A stretch of DNA of 64,000 nt, from assembly GCA_023653785.1 (NCBI GenBank), contig JAMKCH010056617.1, positions 62,001 to 126,000 on the forward strand. Reading direction: 5' to 3'. The notes below the pieces were generated by a model. The model was not told the DNA's origin, ran no database searches, and worked only from the letters and a program-made list of their open reading frames with translations. The translations under genes were made by a program, and so were the position numbers. This document shows, one piece after another, positions 12,050-22,374 of the stretch. The stretch is from Ophioderma brevispina. Taxonomy: Eukaryota > Echinodermata > Ophiuroidea > Amphilepidida > Ophiodermatidae. Within the stretch, counting starts at the first letter, position 1; every line of letters begins with the position of its first letter.

Positions 12050-12345
12050 TAAAAATGTCGAATTTATATAGCGCTTTTCACAATGATCAAAGCGCTTTAC
12101 ATTATTTCGTTTGCGACTAGAAATGCAGCTGGCCTTACTATCAAATGCCCAAGGCATACTCATTACCTTCGGGCGGCGCTCAATGGACAAATATTCCTAA
12201 CAGATCACCATTTACACTTGGGTGGAGACGGTAAAGTGCCTGGCCAAGTGCACAACACATTGACCTCAGCGGGGGACTCGAACCCAGCACCTTTGGTCAT
12301 GAGGCGGTCGTTGTACCACGGACCACATGTGCCTCCACACGGTTC
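12050..12345 (-). mobile_element. tRNA-derived SINE with Deu/CORE-like body and tail
   Basis: Read on the minus strand, the 5' head near 12340 carries pol III promoter-like sequence: a degenerate A box near TGGTCCGTGG and a B box GGTTCGAGTCC. The body reads TTGGCCAGGCACTTTACC then CTCCACCCAAGTGTAAATGG. The tail reads AAAGCGCTTTGATC then GTGAAAAGCGCTATATAAAT. That body and the GCGCTATATAAA ending are typical of SINEs shared by many marine deuterostomes and fishes. A diverged relative lies at 16180-16388. SINEs encode no protein and depend on a LINE for copying. Confidence 0.75.
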
Positions 12346-12468
12346 TGATGATTAAAAAAATCTCAACTTTTTAGGTAAGTTTGGGGAGTAGTTGTGGATC
12401 ACGAAATGTTAAAACTTACTAAAAATGAAAATATATTTATTTTTTACAAAAGGAACGTTAGCGCCTAT

Positions 12469-12955
12469 AAAGAAGAACAAGTCAATTGGAAAGAAAGATC
12501 AGAGTAGTAGAAGAAAGCCTCAAAAGAGCACTCGCAGGAAAGCGAACCCGGGTAACCTGCGTACATGGCAGAGGTGATAACCCATTCACCACGAGTCCCG
12601 CACGGCTGAGAAACAACACTTTTGAGGTGATCTAGCTCTTATAGGTGGCGCCGGCAAAACAGTATATGCGGTGGTAAGTAATTATAGAATATGGGTGCAA
12701 GGGTACGCAACATAACCGATTTAAATAGTTTTAATGGCCGTTAGGGCATGGTAAGAACAACAAGTCAATTGGAAGGAAAGAAAGAAAGATCAGAGTTAGG
12801 AAGAAGCCTCCAAAAGAGCAGACTTTGTTTAGTATATGTTACGGCACCAACCTATAGCTATATAGCCTATATCACCTCAAAAGCTGTTTCTCAGCCGGCG
12901 GGACTCTGGTGTCATGGTTTCACACTTGCCATGTATGCAGGTGACCCGGGTTCGA
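12469..12955. repeat. Inverted pair of tRNA-like units with flanking direct repeats
   Basis: The arm at about 12536-12634 and the arm at about 12870-12955 are inverted copies about 90 bp long. In the + orientation of the right arm, matching blocks read ATCACCTCAAAAG, TGTTTCTCAGCC, GCGGGACTC, TGCCATGTA(T/C)GCAGGT and ACCCGGGTTCG. The GGGTTCGAAA end resembles a pol III B box, and the inner GTCATGG region a degraded A box, so each arm is probably a SINE head. In addition, CAAGTCAATTGGAA followed by GAAAGAAAGATCAGAG occurs as a direct repeat near 12478 and near 12757. Confidence 0.65.
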
Positions 12956-12960
12956 AATAT

Positions 12961-14873
12961 TTTTAAGTATTCAAGTGATGGGTACTAAAAGTTTGGACAG
13001 TCTATATAATTGGATAGAACAATACCAAATCAAATATTCAAAATCATTTATTTGTGAAAATTACCGTACTTCAGTGTCAACCAAGGTTTGCCAAAACAGA
13101 ATGTGCAACCTTATCTGTCCTTAATTTCAAGCTTATATAACCTAATAGAATTCTATTATTAAAAATATTATTTTAAGAATTAAGAAGTCAGTTGATACAG
13201 GTAAGGCTTCCGGTTCATTAAATTATGGAAATTATGGCATTTCTCGACTATGAGCCGTATAATGTAATATCAGTCATGAAAAACAGGTTTTTATTGACGT
13301 CTATATTTAAGTATTTAAGCTCAACCGCCTTATACCTGGCTGAACAGTAATTAAGTTGTCATGGTTACAAGCGAACTACATCATGGGAACAATGTATCCG
13401 CTGTCGTTTATAAACAGCTTCCTCTGTAAAAATAATCTGAGAAAAAGTCTTGTATTACCAACTAACCGTCAGCTTTAATGCGCAAGGGCACACAACACTA
13501 AATCACTACACGTTGGTTGGTATTGGTTACATCGTATTGTTCTGGTTTGGGAAATTTGTTCAAATCATTCAAAAGATTGAACGTGTATTTGAATAGAGGT
13601 TGATTTAGAGGTTGTGCCCCTTTAACTGTTTAATGACGAACATGCTGTGCTGCAAATGCAAACGGTTGCGGCCGCAGGCGGAGTGCCCATCTCTGTCTTT
13701 GGCGTTGGGACCAGACTCCCCAATAATAATGTTTGCTGTGGGTGGGGTTCGCCCCTCCTCCCGCACATGCGAGTCTGTTTGCATTCCCAGCATATGCGGT
13801 GTAAAGAAACTGAGTGTGCCCCACGAGAGAGTGTCCTTGCTACTATATGCTACGTGACGTGAATAAACCGGACCGTGTAGACGAGGCCATTTAGGTACAG
13901 TGCTGAAACAAATGAGGCATAGCAGCATCATTGGCCATGGGATCAAAGGACAAATGATCATTTTATTACATACTTCGCAGAGAAAACCATTGTCCACTTT
14001 AAACAATAATAAATTATAATACCATTTATTGGTTTGGAAATTGTAAAGGTTGCCACATTTTCATGAAATGCAAATAAAATGCAATTCTCAATTCTTTCTG
14101 AATATCAGTGATCAAGGGCGGTATACACATGCTACCTTTGATCAAGAAGTAATGGCATTATTGAAAAGTTAATTATCCACCTGCTATCAGCGAAAACAAA
14201 GACCGTCAGAGTCCCTTTGTTATTTGGAAGCAGAGCCATTGTAGCTCTTTGTTACTTACTGTCCACGCAGTTGTATTGAATAGATGTCAGGCGGTATGAT
14301 GTTATCCACAAAGAGGTTCGTAAGATAAAGGGTAAAAACGTAAGTGAATCTTTAGAAATCACAGTATCGCTGTTTTGGCCGGACCAACAAAAGAAAACAT
14401 TAGAGTACCAACAATAGAAAGCAAATTGTGCCTCCGTTTTCTTCACATACTTGGGTTGCCGCTTTGCATATTACACTAATCGGGTAGAGTGATACCACAT
14501 TAATGTATGGGTTAGAGGTGGTCAGGTGTAAAAATAGGGTAGCCTGGGATCATGTGCTCAGATACTCTTTATCATAATGAAGCGCGCTTAGGTAGTGACA
14601 AGATGTGTATTCATTGAGGCGTTTATTTAAATCAAGAACGAGGACCGTGTATTTCATTCGTGTGTGGCCATGGGTATAGACAAAACTTTAACCACCCAAT
14701 AGCATCCCCCAAATCAACACTGATATTTGGCGGATTGTTGTATCGATGCATATGTGTGTATACAAGACACCCAAACTGGTAATTATTCCGTGCAATACTC
14801 AAAATGTCAGCGCACAGCACGGACGATGGTTTTGGATGGGTTTCACCCCCTTGGGTATCCATGCCCAGGTTGG
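12961..14873. other. Intergenic DNA, no supported gene
   Basis: A locally GC-richer block at 13600-13860 gives overlapping open frames on both strands (133 codons on the minus strand). They have no domain and no consistent codon bias, and are treated as chance. The rest is AT-rich. Confidence 0.4.
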
Positions 14874-15029
14874 GGTAGACGTTTCACACTGAAGTCTCAA
14901 GTCGAAAATAAGGTATTGCCTTTGATTCCGTCATGATGTATTGCTGTTGTGCATCAGTAAGCGTAGACGGAATCAATGGCAATCCTTGTATACTTGGGAC
15001 TTCTCCCCCCCAATATGAAACGTTTATCC
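14874..15029. mobile_element. Palindromic MITE, family M1, copy 1
   Basis: This 156 bp near-perfect foldback is bounded by GGTAGACGTTTCA and its inverted partner GAAACGTTTATCC. Inner paired blocks are AAGTCTCAAGT with ACTTGGGACTT, and ATTGCCTTTGATTCCGTC with GACGGAATCAATGGCAAT. The loop is about 30 nt and contains GTTGTGCA. The same order of blocks recurs at 63216-63366, so this is a mobile family rather than a chance hairpin. Confidence 0.8.
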
Positions 15030-16179
15030 AGTTTGGATTGAGTTGGACTCGTTCGCGATAAAAATAAACTTTGAAGGTTCTTACTGGAGTTCAATAATTT
15101 CGCTGTATATATTTCCTCATTTATTGAAAAAGAAGAAGAAGAAACTAATTGTGAACAAATCAACGGTGGACATTGTTGCTTGGTAAGCTGTTACCTAACA
15201 TTTTTGTGCAGAAACAGATCCAGAAACTGCGGGACCTCCGTTCTTTCAATTTACCACCAGATATTAGAAAAATACAAAAGAAGGGGTCTAGCGACCTATG
15301 CTAACAAAACGGTAAATTGAAAAGAAGAAATGAGGGTTTACGCGACAAGTTACTCTAAGTTATTAAAGTTTTGTTTCTGAACAATGATGTTAGTTCACAG
15401 TCTGCCAAACAACTTTCTTTCCTGATTTTTTGTTCATCTGTGTTTCCTGTTCGAAAAAATGATGAAATATATGGTCAAAGGTTAATTGAAAACGCACAGT
15501 AGGAAGCCTAAGATTTGTTTTATTCGTGAAAGAGGACGAGTATTCTTGCGCTTTGCGTCATTCATCGAAAAAAATAGCTCGATCTTAATCTGGTGATGAG
15601 CACAATGAAATCCTTTTATCTGAAAGATACAGGCATTGTATTACTTACAGTTTTGAACAGTTAATTTGTAGTTGCTTATTCATCTGCATACAGATCGATT
15701 TACTGGATAATCAACAGTTGCTATTATTTCCTCGAGTCAATGTTGAATGATGTACATTAATCTATGTCACTGATATTTAGTGGGAAAAGACAAATTGTGA
15801 TGACATTTTTATTCCTTTTCATCAAATTGCAACTTTTTGCCACTTGGGGGAAATATCCCAGAGTATTGAAAGGTATAACTAGAACAAATTAAACTGAGCA
15901 GAAAATCAGTACTTCGGCCGATATGCGGAACCAATGTCCTTATGCAGCATTTTCTTCTTGATCCCTGGAGATCAATGAGACATATAGACAGAAGGGTGGC
16001 AGGACACTCAGTCACACGGACCACTTTAGTTGTTATGACACCGGTGTGAAGCAGATATGGGCTCCGTGTGGGGGGAGCCATGAGGCCGGCGGGCGCTCCA
16101 TAGACGAATAACGGAATAAGGGTTGAAACTAATGTTGAGTAAAGAGTCAACTGAATCGATTTGCCCTATTGTTCACCAG
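15030..16179. other. Intergenic DNA
   Basis: No gene recognised. The 113-codon minus-strand frame at 15809-16150 overlaps the approach to a SINE and has no known domain. Confidence 0.4.
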
Positions 16180-16388
16180 TGTCCCGGAATATGAGTACGC
16201 CGGACCAATGTACTTCTACACCGGTACCCATTATACCTCCTGGGTGGAGAGAGGCAAGCGAGGTAAAGCGTCTGGTCCAAGTGCCCCCCCCCCCACAACC
16301 ACATTGGCGACAGCGGGGCTCGAACACACAACATATGCTTATGAGGCGAGCCCTGATCCAATGTGCCCACTATTGCTACCTCCGTGTA
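16180..16388 (-). mobile_element. tRNA-derived SINE, diverged, tail missing
   Basis: On the minus strand from about 16388 it carries a tRNA-like head with GTGTTCGAGCCCCGCTG (B box region). The body follows with GCACTTGGACCAGACGCTTTACC and then CTCTCCACCCAGGAGGTA. This is the same body as the SINE at 12050-12345, but the GCGCTATATAAA tail is absent. A C12 run (G12 on the element strand) sits between head and body at about 16286-16297. Short open frames on both strands here are shadows of the SINE. Confidence 0.65.
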
Positions 16389-19359
16389 AATTACATTCTC
16401 GCGTATAAATTAGATTAAGTTGAATAAAAAAACATCAGAAAAGCAAGAGAAGAAAAAATAGGTAAAACAAAATTATATAAATAACAGTCGCAAACCGAGG
16501 CTGCATAGACACCATAGTTTTTTTTTATACCAGGAATTTTGAGGCATTACTTGACTTTGGAACCGGGAATGGTTGGCTATCGGCGTGCTCTTTCATTGAC
16601 TTGATGCCAACATTGCAAAAGTTTGACGTCAGAATGACGTCATGAAGTCCGCAATTATAGCAAAATTGTCAGTTTCTATATCGGTCAGTAAACAAGTAAA
16701 GTAGACTAAAATCAATTTTGCACCAAAGAGATTCCGAATTTTCATAGGTTTTTCAAGCGGAGGAGTTGGGCTCCAGTACGATGCAAAAATTAGCTTATTT
16801 ACCCAGAAGAGCTTTAGTTGACATACCCCAATTAGTCCACTCAATCTACGGTATGACCTGGACAAAATTGCTACCAGTTTCTTGCCTAGAACTTGTTGCA
16901 CAAACCCTCCCGAACAACCTTATCAAAAAAGGTTAGAAAAAAGGTAAGCATGGCAGACATGCTAATTTGCCATAACAATCTAGTGCCATTTTTGGCCATA
17001 TTTTAAATAATTATTAAATATATAAAAAGGGGAGACCCAATTTAAGTAGTAAAAGAGATGTTTTTCCATCTTGATAGAATGGTCTTCACCCCTAAAACCC
17101 CATCTCTGTTGAGTTTTGCGCGATATTTCAACCCGTTTTCATGTGAGAGCTAAAACATGATTTCTTAGCCCTATATGTTAAAATGATATCGGTGACCAAA
17201 TATGGGGTACATTTTCGCTCATAACGTTCAAACCAATATGCGTTAGCCCTAAACTTCACAGGGTAATGAGAGAATAGTAAGCTTTCTTCAAATACCAAAA
17301 ATATTGCCACGCCCGGTAAAATCTGGGAGTATGGGGACGATGCTATTAGCGCTCAGGCCACGGCCCTTTTAACTCTTGAGTCTAGGATCCGAGGTACTTG
17401 AGGTGTAATCTTTTTTGAGTTGGGTACGTGTGTAGTGCAGATAGGTTGATGACTGCTCTTCCTCATTGAGGTATGTATTTCCATTCCGTCCTTTTGGATA
17501 TAGTAGGTGACTGATCTACAGTAGTCTCAAATGAGATTTGTAGTAGATCTTGCACAGCACATTATCACATTCCCTGTTAGAGCTGCGATATACGGTCTAT
17601 GAGATGCTGACTTGGTGACGTCTAGAATGCTTGACTGCCTTTTATGCTTGACTTGTCCGTACTATTACCAGGTCTATACCAAATGACCACTCTAGGGTAA
17701 ATGTTCACATACTCAATGACCCCCTTTTCTTCTTTTGCTATACCCTTTATGCACAAGTTTACATAAATTTATCACTTTTGAAAGAATTGAACACCCAAAT
17801 CAGAATGTGCAGCCCAGTGCAATTTTAACAATTTTAGGAAGTTTCATGGCCGCAATTTTATAAATTCATGGCAATTGAACTGCGGAGAAGAGGCACGTCC
17901 TATGTTAATTCAGCGTTTTAAAGTCATTGGCCCCCCTTATTTAAGTTTCATTATGGATGACCCCGTTTTGATTCAGCTTGTGTACCGAAGGACCCTAATT
18001 TTGGGTCACATTTGATCTTGATTACCCGGGAAAGAATCCTATTTTCACCTTGCCGAGGCACATATCCCATCACCACATAGGGGTGCCCCCCCGGCACTAG
18101 TTGACCAAATGGGTGTGAATAAGACTCTCTGATAATTAATTTGCTAATAAGATCTCCAATCCCGATTGCAGTCGGGAAAATCATCTAGAAGACAAAATTA
18201 ATTGTGGGGGAACGGTGTGGCCATCTTAATAATGGACTATCACTTTCACGTTTAAGTATATCAATTGCAAGTGCATGCTGCTACACAAGAGTGCGGCATA
18301 ACCATGCCAAAAAACATGTTCCAAATACTAACTAAAAATGGAAAATCTCCCTAAGCATGCATTTAGAGCAAACCTTTGTCGAAAATATGGGCGTTACGTC
18401 ACGAAAAAAAAGATAATGACAAAATTAGCATGTCTTGCCAGGCTTACCTCTTTCTACCTTTTTGATATGGGTTTGGTGAGATTCTTTTACTGTAGATACA
18501 GCAAGAAGAACCGTTCTGTAGCAATTTTGTCCGGGTGTACATAGTATTTTCTTTAATTGGTGGACTAAATCGCCATCTATCCCAATATTTAATCCAATAT
18601 CCAGTAACTCGCACTCGGCCACCAGGACTCGCCTGACTTATAACATCATAATGCGTTTGTCAAATTGGACGTGTTTTAGTGTTTGACTGGTTAATGAAAA
18701 ATATAATACTATTGTTTATGTTGTAATCAAATTGTAGGTATTGGATGTTGGCTAGGGAATACAGGGAGGACCTCCCTTATGGCTTAGGTAGAGCGAGATG
18801 TAACAGAAAGTGCCCGTTGACTTGTTGACACAATATCGGATCGTTATGGTTCCCTACTAAAAATGCAATTTCAATAATATGACAACCATGCACCCAGTGC
18901 CATGCAACCGAGCATATACGGCCAACGTCTGAGTCTTTGTAATTGAAAACAGGCACGTTTTGTTCTGGGCCACTATCGAGTTCACTTTTGTTTTTGGCTT
19001 TCATACATTGAGAGTGAAATGAAGTTATAATTCTCTCAAATATAATTTAGAACTAAGATCGCACATTACAACGCCCGACCAACGTACAAACCTTTCGTGT
19101 AAAAGGGGAAATCTACTATTAACCAAAAATATTTGATTGCTTTCCGATGGTAATTAAATATGAGCCCAAAATGCCGTTGACCATGTTGCAATAAATTACC
19201 ACTGCATTTTTATTCAATTCTCTATTATTAGAGCGGTTGGCATGATTAAATTAATGTTTGAAAAGGATAAGAGCTCCTCGTAATTTGGCAAATTTGACGG
19301 ACCTAATGCAGCAGGTAAACAAATCGTAGAAGTAAAGTGGTCATAGTGCAAACTAGGGT
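16389..19359. other. Long intergenic stretch, no supported gene
   Basis: Nearly 3 kb of AT-rich DNA. The only outstanding short signal is a pair of perfect TGACGTCA palindromes at 16624-16642. Frames of up to 90 codons (16629-16901, minus) show no domain. Confidence 0.4.
16624..16642. promoter_or_regulatory. Two perfect CRE palindromes (TGACGTCA) separated by 3 bp
   Basis: TGACGTCA occurs at 16624-16631 and 16635-16642 with GAA between. This octamer is the consensus site for CREB/ATF bZIP dimers. Two exact copies 11 bp apart, about one helical turn, are unlikely by chance in AT-rich DNA. No recognisable gene begins nearby, so a regulatory role is an inference. Confidence 0.4.
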
Positions 19360-20608
19360 ATGACAATGGCCAAATTCTGGTGTATGGACTATTTACCGCC
19401 ATCTATACTACAGACAGATCATCTATTTGACGTAACGATTGCAAACGGGTGCCAATTATCCTACATCTATACTGCGATTTATCCACCTTTAATAAATATG
19501 TCCGATCTGGCCAATTTTAGCTACCGTTTATGCTTTACATAAAGGATCGAGCTACGAGGGAAAAAAAGCCCAGCGATCTTCTAATTCGTAGCCTCGCCAG
19601 TTCTTGATAATTTGTGGTTTTAATTTTTTTTGGGGGATAGTAGTCCTTCCAATCAATCTTCGAACTACAATTTCATGGATATTGGGACATTGGCGAAGCC
19701 ACGTTGGTACTGATTCTTCATGTCTGGTACTGTAACAGCAGTTGGTTTTGCTAAACAGGTAGCCATCAAGCTTCGATTCGCTACCTGTGAGTCTCCATCC
19801 CTGTACCTAAACTATGTCAAAAACGGTCAATCCACAAACGAGGATATAGGTTTACTTGTCTCTGCTGGGGATGAGTAGGGTCTATCCCAGGTTGTTCTTG
19901 ACATTTCGTTCTGGCATTACGCAAAGAAGGTTGACAAGTGTGCAGCAAGCAGTAACTTTTGCTAAAATTTGTTGAATCAGCACGACGAATTGAGCAATCG
20001 AAGCAGGGCAAGTTTTTTTCAATATTTTTTAAATCTTTTCATAATTACCAATAGTGTCTTGATCATTCTAGTAATACAATTTTTCTCGCCAAAACTCAAA
20101 AGAGACTAAAAGGAAGGCGTCAAATTAATATATCGAACACGAACAACCAGAAAAAACCAGCTTAGGTACCAAACAAAACGAGCCATCAATACCTTTCGGG
20201 ACCAAAGAGGGCGCCAGGGAGTTCTTGGAGGTTTGACACACTATAAGAATTCAATCAAAGCCCCAATCTAGATACACAAAGCCCGCCATAAAATTTGGCA
20301 CAGTTATAGTTGCAGCAATGATAGGTCTGCATAGTTGCCTCGTACTGTACTACGTCAATCGTAGTGCCTGTTTCGGTGCTTCCTGCACATATACGAGAAT
20401 CTTGGACTATTTGTATTATGATTATACAACTCTTGTTGAATCGTGTCTCTAGCTTGCCACGCAGAGCAAATACAACGATTTTATCGGGCTAAGCTTAAGT
20501 TGTGTTCACAATGTAACCTTATTGCCTTCAGCTATTACCTCTTGTTCGCTCTTGCATAGATATGAAACTGAATATGATTGGTTTGGAAGTTGCTACCCAG
20601 AGTACTGA
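19360..20608 (+). pseudogene. Class A (rhodopsin-type) GPCR, single exon, frame-shifted; copy 3
   Basis: Start taken at ATG 19360 (MTMAKFWCMDYLPPSILQ). After the TM1 region, ATVYALHKGSSYEGKK corresponds to the ATIYALRQRRNLRKT of copy 1, and TM2 reads PSDLLIRSLASS. ECL1 carries GHWRSHVG, matching GHWR in copy 2. The end of TM3 has IRYL in place of DRY, followed by a TAG. The second-loop and TM4 nucleotides align with copy 2 (GTCAATCCACAAACGAGGAT against GCCAATCCACAACGCAAAAT). TM6 reads KPAIKFGTVIVAAM and TM7 ends LATQSKYNDFIGLSLS. The last frame closes at TGA 20606-20608. This is the most diverged of the three long copies, with stops inside TM3 and TM7, so it is the likeliest true pseudogene. 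Confidence 0.7.
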
Positions 20609-22039
20609 TATCTTTACTTGAATTAGAAAAATATATGTTGAATCGGACTGGTGGGGGAGGTTATGCATTTTTTTTTAATTTGTTACGAGGGGCAAGTTTA
20701 TAACCCCAGCGTTCTTGAGTAGCTACTTCAACTTTTGCTGTGATTGCTATGATAAATTGAATACTAACTCAAAAATGTTTGTTGCGCTTTGGTTTCAAAT
20801 ATTGAATGATTCAAAAATACTTAGAGATTGATTAACATTAGCTATTGTCGCCCTCCAATTGCAAATAGATGTGTTTTCTTTAAACAAATATAAGATAATA
20901 TATAAGTGATAAATCGTAGCATTCAATCCATCAAAACAAGTGATAGAAGTATTGCCAATGCTTGCATGAATGGTCAAATCAGCCAGGCAGAATCTGCCTG
21001 TCTTAAAATGCAGAGGTAATGTATACCCTAATTGACGAGTATGGTTTTCCGAGAATGGCATTGTAATATGAACCTGATGACATCACACCAAGGCAGTCGC
21101 TGCCACGCAGCGTCTCAAGTTCAAGAGTGGTGATATTTCCATCTGGTGAAGCGACGACAATGTTCCAAATCAAATATTCACCATCGCTTAAGTTTCCCTT
21201 CAGATTATCAGTATTTCTGGGTAATAATGGTTAGGACCAAATGGCAATTAAACATCATTCAAGTGAAACTCACCGCTGCGTAACTTGAAAGCAGTTGTGT
21301 TCATCTGTGACCTTTCAAATTCAGCAGTCAAACCCAATGATACGCATGCGTACTTCTGCTGGTGTGCAATCATCCAGGGCATGATGGTTTCAAGCGATAT
21401 GACGGTTTCGTGTCCGTACTTTCAATTGTTGTACGTATCGTCATTTAGCTTTGAACCAAGCTGGCGGGTCCCGTTCAAGAAAGTTGTGTGACCTGGTAAA
21501 ACGATTAATGAAGCAACTATTATATTCTGGCTCAGAACTTTCTCCGTACCAGTTTGAAACCGGTATAGTCAATGACCGCAGAGAATGAATGGCAGCCTGT
21601 TTGAATTAAAAATCCACTGACAACCCTAGGATTTTGACATGGGTTCCGCTTTAAAGGCAGGATATCTACTAATAAAGTGACTCTTCAGATGGAGACGAAC
21701 GCACTGAACTGAAAGGCTTATTTAAAATCAACTTTCTCCAGACAAGTTAACTCAGTGGTAGCGTGAGATTCCACTGAATTTCTCGCTGTCATTTTTTATG
21801 GATTGGACTTGTATAAACTTATTTTCGTGAATGTTTATACACAATTACATCCATTTCTGCAATTCCTTATGTTGGACTACGTTTTCCTTATGATTGATAA
21901 TTCTTAGTGATGACTAATAAAATGTCATCAAAAGATCATATGATAATGTATAATCCCAGAACAGCGTTTGAGCAAATCCATATTCATTGGCACTCACAAA
22001 TGGAACCAGGTGCTAGGGAATGTGTTTCAACATCAAAAC
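20609..22039. other. Intergenic DNA
   Basis: No recognisable gene. A short word (CAAATCAAATATTCA) near 21165 also occurs upstream of receptor copy 1 (2409-2422, less its first letters) and near 13026; it is too short to interpret. Confidence 0.35.
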
Positions 22040-22180
22040 AATCAGCCTCATGCGCCGCTAACAAAGGAGTGGATTACACCAGAGATGCAGGCACCAGGAA
22101 TGCCATGTTTGTCTTAAGAGTCATGACAGAAAAAGTCCTCGAAAAAGGCAGAAAGACGTTTTACGATTACACTAAATAAC
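22040..22180 (+). pseudogene. Non-LTR retrotransposon reverse transcriptase scrap
   Basis: Within the 90-codon frame starting at 21907, the last 45 residues read DAGTRNAMFVLRVMTEKVLE followed by KGRKTFYDYTK. This matches the LINE RT segment in which a GTR(N/D)AxFxLR helix precedes the (V/I)DYxKAFD catalytic strand. It stops just before the catalytic aspartate, and I find no continuation. The upstream part of the frame is not clearly RT. It is an isolated fragment and cannot be functional. Confidence 0.55.
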
Positions 22181-22210
22181 TTGTCAAATAGACGTAGTCA
22201 ATAGGCAGCC

Positions 22211-22374
22211 ACGTTGGTGGACAAGATAGACACATTCCAGGGACTAAAATACATTCACCTGTCAATGATCCATGGCAATCCGCTACTAAAACATGGATCG
22301 ATGAAAGCTTAAGGTATTGTATGAGTCCGGGAATGTATGCACAAAAATCTTGTCCACCAACATGTCTGGTTGCT
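22211..22374. repeat. Imperfect inverted repeat (hairpin)
   Basis: The arm ACGTTGGTGGACAAGAT then ACACATTCCAGGGACT (22211-22245) pairs with AGTCCGGGAATGTATG then ATCTTGTCCACCAACATGT (22324-22374), with a 78 bp spacer. The right arm has a 10-15 nt insertion. It could be a small foldback element; no second copy was seen in the window. Confidence 0.65.

Noticed and set aside
13605..14006. 133-codon minus-strand frame with overlapping + strand frames
   Set aside because: All frames are open because of a local GC-rich patch; no recognisable domain or motif.
16161..16418. Overlapping 65-85 codon frames on both strands
   Set aside because: They are translations of the SINE at 16180-16388.
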